Positions 7,026 to 12,692 of a stretch of DNA of 17,309 bases are shown piece by piece (position 1 is the stretch's first letter; each line of letters begins with the position of its first letter). The stretch comes from an uncultured Mycoplasmatota bacterium (GTDB lineage Bacteria > Bacillota_I > Bacilli_A > RF39 > UBA660): contig CAMMBX010000014.1 in the NCBI GenBank assembly GCA_946494345.1, positions 1 through 17,309 of the forward strand, given 5' to 3'. The notes below the pieces were generated by a model, which saw nothing but the letters and a program-made list of their open reading frames with translations, made no database searches and was not told where the DNA came from. The translations under genes were made by a program, and so were the position numbers.

Positions 7026-7532
7026 CTAGCCCTCTTTAATTTCAAAATCTAATAACTGATTACATACATCTTCATAAATATCCCTAGAATGTAAACAAGT
7101 ATCAATTAAATATTGTTTATCATTATCATATCCTTTTAAACCTCGCATATAATAAGGCCTATCTTTATCTAGTATAATAAATGGCATAATATTATTTTTC
7201 AAACACTCTTTAAACATTATCATTCTTCCAACACGACCATTGCCATCTCCAAAAGGATGGATTCTCTCAAACCTAACGTGAAAATCAATTATATCTTCAA
7301 TTGTTACTTTCTCTAATTTTAAATAATCAGTAAGTAACTCATCAATATCTTTTTCTGTCGTCTTAGAATCACTTGTTTTAATGACGTTTACTATTCCTAT
7401 TATATTAGGAACAACTTTAAAGCCTCCCACATTATATCTTGGATCATCTTCATCACTAGTATTTCTCTTTAAAATTTTATTCATCTCTATCATCATTTCT
7501 TTTGAAAGAGGTTTATCTACATTATCTAACAT
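7026..7532 (-). CDS. fic: Fic-domain protein, catalytic part downstream of a nonsense codon
   Basis: Fic enzymes transfer AMP from ATP to target hydroxyl groups. This open frame (168 codons from an internal ATG) contains the complete catalytic motif IHPFGDGNGRVGR, with the general-base His and the phosphate-binding Asn and Arg, and a normal C-terminus (KECLKNNIMPFIILD, YYMRGLKGY). Homology clearly continues upstream in the same frame to a GTG start at 7775, interrupted by one TAG at 7737-7739. The upstream part carries the inhibitory motif SNKIEG. The ATG at 7532 has no SD, so restart there would be inefficient. If it happens, it would give a Fic core without its autoinhibitory helix. The gene sits directly before rhuM and was probably the first gene of that pair. 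Most likely the full-length protein is no longer made. Confidence 0.8.
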   Translation of the reverse strand: MLDNVDKPLSKEMMIEMNKILKRNTSDEDDPRYNVGGFKVVPNIIGIVNVIKTSDSKTTEKDIDELLTDYLKLEKVTIEDIIDFHVRFERIHPFGDGNGRVGRMIMFKECLKNNIMPFIILDKDRPYYMRGLKGYDNDKQYLIDTCLHSRDIYEDVCNQLLDFEIKEG

Positions 7533-7775
7533 ATAATCAAATAACTTAAAATGATTTTTAGCTTCGATTAAATCGTCTAACTTAATTACGTCATCACTCT
7601 TTGGAATAAAACTAGAAGTATCAAATATTGCTTCTGTTTGGTCTTCTGTTAATCTACTTCCTTCTATCTTATTTGAATTATATGAAAAGTTAACTTGTGA
7701 AAAATGATAAATATTTCCTTTAAATTTTGATTGTTTCTACTTAATCAATTCATACTTAACTTTTGAAACTTTCAC
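7533..7775 (-). pseudogene. fic: 5' part of fic, broken by an in-frame TAG at codon 13
   Basis: From GTG at 7775 (SD GGGAAG eight bases upstream) the frame reads MKVSKVKYELIK, stop, KQSKFKGNIYHFSQVNFSY, then NSNKIEGSRLT and on without further breaks into the Fic core. The part after the stop matches the usual N-terminus of this Fic family, including class II inhibitory motif SNKIEG with Glu38, the residue that normally blocks ATP binding. Start, SD and frame are all intact apart from the single TAG (7737-7739). A point mutation from a Lys, Glu or Gln codon explains this best. A sequencing error is the main alternative. Confidence 0.8.
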
Positions 7776-7795
7776 TTTTATCACTTCCCAATTTG

Positions 7796-7804
7796 AATAT
7801 AGCA
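7796..7804 (-). promoter_or_regulatory. Extended -10 promoter of fic-rhuM
   Basis: TGC-TATATT on the minus strand, about 20 bases before the GTG start of fic. It gives a very short leader. It belongs to the duplicated segment also found at 5753-5761. Confidence 0.4.
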
Positions 7805-7811
7805 TAAACAA

Positions 7812-7841
7812 AAGAAAAAATAAACACTTTCGTGCTTATTT
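7812..7841 (-). terminator. Intrinsic terminator of the lipoprotein gene
   Basis: Stem AAATAAGCAC/GTGTTTATTT (one G-U pair), GAAA loop, followed by TTTTTTC on the minus strand. It overlaps the TAA stop codon at 7836-7838. Confidence 0.85.
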
Positions 7842-8834
7842 CATAGTAGGTAAAACACTTATTGAATTAGCAATTTCAAGTAACTCATCTTGATTCATAA
7901 CTTCACTAACTAAATAGTAATTAATACCTCCTGATGTAAAATTAATTGAATTATCACTTAATACTCCTAAGCTATCCATAAACATCACTGGTTCACCCAT
8001 AGTTGGTATAACTGTAAATTCATCCATAGTTTTAACAGTTTCTTCTACAAGTAGAAAAGGTTTATCTCCAGTAAATGTAAGAATAACTCTATCTCCATCA
8101 GTCATATCAACTTTTTCTTCACTAGCAAGCTTTGTTCCTTCGGGTAGTACTAAAGGATAAATAGCATCATCAATTACACTAGTTTCTACCGCTTCTTCTT
8201 CTAAATTAATTGTACTCATTATCGCATCTATTTCAAAGTAATTATCTTTAAAACTAGGACTAAAATCAATATCTTTAACTTTTAAAGTCATATTAGGAAC
8301 TTCGTCACTATCTAAAACAACCGCTTCTTCTAATTTTAAATTTTCATTAAAGGTTACTTTTTGTTTAACTAAATTTCTATTATTAGGATAATTAACATTA
8401 CTAGTAAAGATATAGTTTTTATCATCTTTCTTAAAAGTTCTCTTATCATCATTTTCTAAATCACTTATTATAGATTGTAATAAATAAACTTGTGAATTAT
8501 TATAAGGCCAATCACTTTGAAATTTAAAACTTTTATTTAAACTAGGTGTTAAAACATACACTCCATCATCATTCTTTAAAATAATTTGTTCATGATTATT
8601 AGAAGTATTAGTAAGTGTTATCTTATAATAATCATCTTTTTTATAAGCAGTTTCTACTTCATAGTTATATATATCATCATTATTTAGTACTTCAAGTGTT
8701 CCTGTCATTACATATCCTTTTCCAGCATTAACTTTTTTATCTAGATCCGACAAAATATCACTCTCACTATTTTTACCACATCCAGTAACTAAAAGGCAAA
8801 CTAGAACTAACAAAACTAAGCTTAATTTTTTCAA
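7836..8834 (-). CDS. Lipoprotein, LolA/GerS-like with DUF4367-like C-terminus
   Basis: A 332-residue predicted lipoprotein. The signal peptide KKLSLVLLVLVCLLVTGC ends in a lipobox with the lipidated Cys at residue 19. The body (about 30-205) has the beta-sheet pattern of LolA/RseB-type proteins: GYVMTGTLEVLNND, YKITLTNTS, VYVLTPSLNKSFKF, then PNMTLKVKDIDFSPSF. The C-terminal part (about 215-332: PLVLPEGTKLASEE, GEPVMFMDSLGVLSDN, YYLVSEVMNQDELLEIANSI) resembles DUF4367-like domains found in Gram-positive GerS-type lipoproteins. It is anchored outside the cytoplasmic membrane and its function is unknown. The start is TTG at 8834, with SD AGAGGTGAG upstream and no suitable ATG. It is divergent from the DUF378 gene. 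A partial decayed copy lies at 5753-5962. Confidence 0.85.
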   Translation of the reverse strand: MKKLSLVLLVLVCLLVTGCGKNSESDILSDLDKKVNAGKGYVMTGTLEVLNNDDIYNYEVETAYKKDDYYKITLTNTSNNHEQIILKNDDGVYVLTPSLNKSFKFQSDWPYNNSQVYLLQSIISDLENDDKRTFKKDDKNYIFTSNVNYPNNRNLVKQKVTFNENLKLEEAVVLDSDEVPNMTLKVKDIDFSPSFKDNYFEIDAIMSTINLEEEAVETSVIDDAIYPLVLPEGTKLASEEKVDMTDGDRVILTFTGDKPFLLVEETVKTMDEFTVIPTMGEPVMFMDSLGVLSDNSINFTSGGINYYLVSEVMNQDELLEIANSISVLPTMK

Positions 8835-8955
8835 AATTTCTCACCTCTTCACTTTCTCTAATTAATTATATTAAAAAAATTATGTTAATATTCATGAATA
8901 AAACAAAGTAAATTAGTTCATTATATAAATGTAATAAATTAGTGAGGAGGAATTT

Positions 8956-9162
8956 ATGGAAACATTAAAAAAAATATGTTTAGTCCTAATTATAATAGGA
9001 GCAATAAACTGGGCATTTGTAGGTCTATTTGAACTAGACCTAGTAGCATCTATCTTTGGAGGTAGTGATGAACTTCTAGCAAGAATTGTTTATATTATAA
9101 TAGGAATCGCTGGTCTAATTGATATTAGTATTCTATTTGACCGATTAGATCATCATGATTAA
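8956..9162 (+). CDS. DUF378 small membrane protein
   Basis: A 68-residue integral membrane protein matching the DUF378 (YuzA-like) pattern. The first helix has IIIGAINWAFVGLFELDLVASIFGG, then ARIVYIIIGIAGLIDI forms the second. The family is widespread in Bacillota and its function is unknown. The SD GAGGAGGA sits seven bases before the ATG. Transcribed alone, it converges on cdaR and ends in a shared bidirectional terminator whose stem begins inside its stop codon. Confidence 0.92.
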   Translation: METLKKICLVLIIIGAINWAFVGLFELDLVASIFGGSDELLARIVYIIIGIAGLIDISILFDRLDHHD

Positions 9163-9195
9163 AAGAGATTCAGCAAAAAACTGAATCTCTTTTTA
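9161..9195. terminator. Bidirectional terminator between the DUF378 gene and cdaR
   Basis: Perfect 13-base arms AAAAGAGATTCAG/CTGAATCTCTTTT around a 7-base loop, with T-runs on both strands. It overlaps the stop codons of both converging genes. Confidence 0.93.
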
Positions 9196-10554
9196 ATTAT
9201 TAGCAGTTATCCTAACTTTAACCTTCTTAGTCTTAGGAGTATAAGTTAATTTAACATCATCGCCTCTAACTTGAACTTCAACTTCATGTTCACCAACACC
9301 AAGTCCGTCAAGATCAACGTATGCATAAATTATAGAAGGATCTATATTATCTATAATCGATTTACTACCAGTGACAACTACTGTAACTCTACTATCCGCT
9401 TCTGAAAGCGCTTGAACACTATATTTAGACGTATCTAAATTCTCAGTTGCAATAGATATATTATTAATTTCTCTAGTAGTTGAGTCATCAAGTGTTACAT
9501 TGACTGTAATTGTGTTTTCACTTATTTCTGTAACACCATTAGGACGTTTTAATGTAACAGTATATTCTTTATCATCTTCAAGTCCTGTAACATCAACTTC
9601 AACTTCTAAAGAATCAAGTTTATCAAGTGCTTCTTCACTACCATAAACAGTAACACTATCTATATTACTACTAAGTGATCTAATCGCTTTACCAAAAGCA
9701 AGCTCACCCTTTGGAACAATTTCAATAGGAAGTTCTTTGCTAGGAGATGAAATACTTACTTTAGCAGTAACAGTCTTAGGAACAATTTCCACATCTACTA
9801 CTTTACCATCAGCATCATAAGCAACAAGAGGAACATCTTCAAGAGTTAACTCACCTGCTTCTTGAGTAGGGAAATTATCAACATCTACTAAAGCTCTAAC
9901 TGTAGCAACTTCATCTAATTTATACTCAGCACCTTTAACAATAACTTCACTTCTTTCAAGCTCTACATTATCAATATTAAGTTTAGTATCTAAATCATCT
10001 TGATGTAATATATCATAAGTAAGTGACTTAGTTTCACTAACTTTATCATAAATTGTTACCGTAACAGTAGAAGGATCTATTCTATAGTCAATTGAACTTA
10101 ACTGTTGTGTATATCTAAGAGTAACTCTATGTTGTCCTGGTTTAAGCCCTGTTAAATCAACTGTAACTTCACCACTAGGAGACTGCTTAGCTAAAAAGAT
10201 ATGTCTTTTTTGACCAACTAAAGTTATATCAACATCATCAGGCAATCCTTCAACAACATAAGCTTCTTCATTATATGTAGCTGTAACTGGTTGATTATAT
10301 AATATTTCAGCATATTGATCAATCATTGTATTACCTTCACTATCAACAATAAAGAAGACAGCCAAAGCTAAAACCAAACTTATAACTATTAATGTCTGTT
10401 TCTTGCCAATAACTTTTTCAAGGCCTTTACTATTACTTTTATAAATATCTACAACTTTTAATATCAATTTAGTAATAGGGGTAATCAACCATTTATCAAA
10501 AAACGCTCCTATATGACGAAAAAATTTTCCAACACTTCTAATTATCTTCTTCAT
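9193..10554 (-). CDS. cdaR: YbbR-domain regulator of c-di-AMP synthase (CdaR)
   Basis: A 453-residue membrane protein. Its basic N-terminus leads to one membrane helix (about 54-71, LIVISLVLALAVFFIV), followed by four extracytoplasmic YbbR-like beta domains (about 80-170, 175-270, 275-355 and 360-450). Each shows alternating hydrophobic strands; GLKPGQHRVTLRYT and LDGLGVGEHEVEVQV are the typical domain endings. In Bacillota CdaR binds and modulates CdaA. The start codon lies inside the end of cdaA (17-base overlap) with a GGAAGAG SD, so the two are translationally coupled. The usual third gene, glmM, does not follow; a strong terminator does. Confidence 0.92.
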   Translation of the reverse strand: MKKIIRSVGKFFRHIGAFFDKWLITPITKLILKVVDIYKSNSKGLEKVIGKKQTLIVISLVLALAVFFIVDSEGNTMIDQYAEILYNQPVTATYNEEAYVVEGLPDDVDITLVGQKRHIFLAKQSPSGEVTVDLTGLKPGQHRVTLRYTQQLSSIDYRIDPSTVTVTIYDKVSETKSLTYDILHQDDLDTKLNIDNVELERSEVIVKGAEYKLDEVATVRALVDVDNFPTQEAGELTLEDVPLVAYDADGKVVDVEIVPKTVTAKVSISSPSKELPIEIVPKGELAFGKAIRSLSSNIDSVTVYGSEEALDKLDSLEVEVDVTGLEDDKEYTVTLKRPNGVTEISENTITVNVTLDDSTTREINNISIATENLDTSKYSVQALSEADSRVTVVVTGSKSIIDNIDPSIIYAYVDLDGLGVGEHEVEVQVRGDDVKLTYTPKTKKVKVRITANN

Positions 10555-11371
10555 ATATCTCTTCCTCTTCTAAATCTTCTTCATCATATTCATTATTAGT
10601 TTTAGGCTTTAATTCATTTATTAACATCATTCTAACATCATCTATTGATAAATTATAGAAAAGCTCTCCTTTAATAGCAACTGATAGACGTCCAGTCTCT
10701 TCAGAAACCACTAAAGCAATAGCATCAGTCTCTTCAGCAATACCAAGAGCTGCTCTATGTCTTGTACCTAGCCTTTTATTTATCTTTGTACTACTACTAG
10801 TAGGGAAAACTGCACCAGCACATGTTATTCTATCTCCTTGAATAATAACTCCTCCATCATGTAAAGGATTTCCTTCATAGAAAATAGCTATTAATAAATC
10901 ACTAGATAAATCAGCATAAAGTTTTTTTGCTTTATCTATATAATTACCAAGACTAATATCTCTTTCTAAAACTATTAAAGCCCCAATCTTATTTTTTCTT
11001 AAATAATCCATCGCTTGCGTTAATTGATAAACTAAGTGTTCACGTTCATCGACAGTAAGCACTTTATGTCGTCCTAACAATTGATTCCTTCCAAGCTGTT
11101 CTAAAATATTTCTAATTTCCGGTTGAAAAATAACAATAAGTGCTAAAGGACCATACATAATAACATATTCAAGAAGTAAACCTACCGTAGTAAAACCACA
11201 TAAATCACTAACAATCTTTAAGATTATAATGATTACTACTCCTTTAAATAAAAGAGTAAGCTTAACACTATTTCTAATATTTTTCAAAATTATATAAAAC
11301 ATCAACCATACAATTGATATATCGACAATTTTCCTTATAATTGTCAAAACACTAGTAACAGTAATAACCAT
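10538..11371 (-). CDS. cdaA: Diadenylate cyclase CdaA (c-di-AMP synthase)
   Basis: Membrane enzyme that joins two ATP into cyclic di-AMP, which controls potassium and osmolyte balance in Bacillota. The 277 residues begin with three membrane helices (about 12-32, 39-56 and 62-82), followed by the DAC domain (about 105-245). Visible motifs are GALIVLERD (130-138), NPLHDGGVII (168-177) and GTRHRAALG (202-210, the RHR motif). The normally invariant DGA motif is DGG here (172-174); the metal-binding Asp is kept. The acidic tail (YDEEDLEEEEIYEED) overlaps the start of cdaR. The start is ATG at 11371 with SD AGGAGAG. It lies 23 bases downstream of the V/Q/N/P-rich membrane protein gene, so all three are probably one operon. 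Confidence 0.95.
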   Translation of the reverse strand: MVITVTSVLTIIRKIVDISIVWLMFYIILKNIRNSVKLTLLFKGVVIIIILKIVSDLCGFTTVGLLLEYVIMYGPLALIVIFQPEIRNILEQLGRNQLLGRHKVLTVDEREHLVYQLTQAMDYLRKNKIGALIVLERDISLGNYIDKAKKLYADLSSDLLIAIFYEGNPLHDGGVIIQGDRITCAGAVFPTSSSTKINKRLGTRHRAALGIAEETDAIALVVSEETGRLSVAIKGELFYNLSIDDVRMMLINELKPKTNNEYDEEDLEEEEIYEEDN

Positions 11372-11394
11372 AACATCTCTCCTAACTGTTTTCT

Positions 11395-12078
11395 TTAAAC
11401 TGCATTATTATTTCCATTTTGATTAGTAGTTGGAATAACTACATTATTTGCGTTAGCATTAGTATTAACAACCTGAGGAATAACATTTGAAGTTTGAACT
11501 TGTTGAGCCATATTTGGTACCACTCCTACGTTAGGATTAACAACATTAGTAACAGGAGTAGGCTGATTAACAACAGTATTAACTGGTTGTACAGGCTGCA
11601 TAACCACATTAGGCATTGCCACTGTAGTAGTTGTATTTACAGGTTGTGCAACTACTGCTTCATTAACAACCGGAATAGAAGCAGTATTAACAACTTCCCC
11701 AACTGGAGTAGCCACATTCTGAGGAGCAGTAACAGGAACACTTACTGGTTGAGAAACAACCGCCTGACTCACAACTCCCTGATTCTGAACAGGAGCAACT
11801 GTTTCAGGAATAGATGATAAAGTTGGCATACTAACAGTAGCACCTTGAACTGGAACCACATTAGGGTCACTTACTACCACTGCTTGTCCATTAACAGCTG
11901 TTGGATCTTGATTAACGGTAGCATATTTTTCTTTTTCTTTTTTATTCTTAATTCCTTTATCAGCTAAATAGCCAATACAAGCAAAAATCAATACAACACA
12001 AATTATTACCCAAACAATATATAAAGGGCCATCTAAAGTATCCCTAAAAAACTCAATTACAATATCCACAAGCACCAC
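11395..12078 (-). CDS. Single-pass membrane protein with V/Q/N/P/T-rich low-complexity tail
   Basis: About 227 residues, not a recognised family. A short N-terminus leads into one membrane helix (about 17-40, GPLYIVWVIICVVLIFACIGYLAD) and a basic KNKKEKEKY patch. The remaining ~170 residues are a disordered, Val/Gln/Asn/Pro/Thr-rich region with loosely repeated units such as QPVNT, VVSQ and PVTNVV. Basic residues right after the helix suggest the tail is cytoplasmic (positive-inside rule). No ATG is available: tandem GTG codons at 12078 and 12075 follow an AAAGG SD, so the exact start is uncertain by one codon. It is first in the cdaA-cdaR operon, behind a good sigma-A promoter. That suggests a link to c-di-AMP signalling or the cell envelope, which is inference only. 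Confidence 0.75.
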   Translation of the reverse strand: MVLVDIVIEFFRDTLDGPLYIVWVIICVVLIFACIGYLADKGIKNKKEKEKYATVNQDPTAVNGQAVVVSDPNVVPVQGATVSMPTLSSIPETVAPVQNQGVVSQAVVSQPVSVPVTAPQNVATPVGEVVNTASIPVVNEAVVAQPVNTTTTVAMPNVVMQPVQPVNTVVNQPTPVTNVVNPNVGVVPNMAQQVQTSNVIPQVVNTNANANNVVIPTTNQNGNNNAV

Positions 12079-12108
12079 TGCCTTTCATCCTTTTATTCTT
12101 TCTTTATT

Positions 12109-12137
12109 ATCATAACATGATGAGTTATCTTTTTCAA
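12109..12137 (-). promoter_or_regulatory. Sigma-A promoter of the cda operon
   Basis: -35 TTGAAA (12132-12137) and -10 TATGAT (12109-12114), each one base from consensus, with 17-base spacing on the minus strand. The GTG start of the first gene lies about 30 bases downstream. Confidence 0.75.
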
Positions 12138-12303
12138 CCAAAGAACCAGAATTTACAAAAGAAAAACAAATTATTTATGTAACTACATATAAATAGTGTC
12201 AATACTTTCACCATTAATAATGACACCTTTTTCTTATATTTTATAAGAAATAAAATCTAATTTCCATATAAATGAATTACTCTATAATTATTAGAATATA
12301 CAC

Positions 12304-12471
12304 CTAAATAAATCTTATTAAATCTATAGTCTTAGAATCTTTTAAGTGCTTCCTAGCCTCTTCATTTATATAATACCAATCACTGTTTAAAGCTATGTTA
12401 TCAAAGTCTATGTTTCCAATAAACTTACCACTCTTTTTATCAAACATCGACAAAATTATTAAATTATTCAT
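12304..12471 (-). CDS. Possible 55-residue protein or gene remnant
   Basis: An ATG-to-TAG frame beginning MNNLIILSMFDKKSGKFIG and ending KTIDLIRFI. Its composition is protein-like (NIDFDNIALNSDWYYINEE, then EARKHLKDS), but there is no convincing SD and I do not recognise a family. It stands alone between the tRNA gene and the cda promoter. It may be a real small protein, the remnant of a longer gene, or chance. Confidence 0.3.
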   Translation of the reverse strand: MNNLIILSMFDKKSGKFIGNIDFDNIALNSDWYYINEEARKHLKDSKTIDLIRFI

Positions 12472-12568
12472 CTCTATTGCTTCTTTTTCTCACAAATATC
12501 TATTCTAATAAGTATTAAATTATAAGTAGTAATAAATTTCTTTATATTAGTATTATTAAACAATTAAA

Positions 12569-12644
12569 TGGTGCCGGCTAAGGGACTCGAACCTTTGACC
12601 TACTCATTACGAATGAGTTGCTCTACCTACTGAGCTAAGCCGGC
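12569..12644 (-). tRNA. tRNA-Thr (anticodon CGU)
   Basis: A complete 76-base cloverleaf on the minus strand including encoded CCA. The acceptor is GCCGGCT/AGCCGGC, the D-arm GCTC..GAGC has the GG pair in its loop, and the anticodon stem is ACTCA/TGAGT with loop TTCGTAA (anticodon CGT at 12609-12611). The T-loop is TTCGAGT. The T-stem AAAGG/CCCTT has one A-C mismatch (positions 51-63). It decodes ACG threonine codons. Confidence 0.95.
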
Positions 12645-12662
12645 AAAAAACTTTACTAATAT

Positions 12663-12671
12663 ATTATAGCA
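12663..12671 (-). promoter_or_regulatory. Extended -10 promoter of tRNA-Thr
   Basis: TGC-TATAAT on the minus strand, 18 bases before the tRNA 5' end. The -35 is weak. It sits just after the stop codon of the ABC transporter gene. Confidence 0.7.
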
Positions 12672-12692
12672 AAGTTTTCTAAATTATGAAAG

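Larger units (their letters stand above)
7796..7873. repeat. Direct repeat flanking Fic-RhuM (parent copy)
   Basis: Parent of the first part of the copy at 5753-5830: promoter, terminator and last codons of the lipoprotein gene. The second part of the copy comes from 8427-8556 within the same gene. Together the two loci bracket fic and rhuM in direct orientation. Confidence 0.8.
12079..12568. other. Mostly non-coding region between the cda operon and tRNA-Thr
   Basis: A very AT-rich stretch of 490 bases. It holds the cda operon promoter (12109-12137), an AT-rich inverted repeat with perfect 9-base arms (12230-12250), an imperfect GTGTCA/TGACAC pair (12197-12226) with T-rich sequence on the plus side, and one possible short ORF (12304-12471). 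No terminator for the tRNA was found. Nothing else is recognisable. Confidence 0.6.

Noticed and set aside
7737..7739. TAG read as an amino acid (recoded stop)
   Set aside because: TAG ends other genes here (S41 protease at 3888, the 5233 gene), so genome-wide TAG recoding is unlikely.
11494..11817. Plus-strand open frame of 107 codons
   Set aside because: Antisense to the low-complexity tail, made of Asn/Arg/Ser-rich repeats; an artefact of that repeat structure.
12230..12250. AT-rich inverted repeat as a terminator
   Set aside because: Perfect 9-base arms but almost all A/T, no T-run on either side and no gene ending there; probably incidental.
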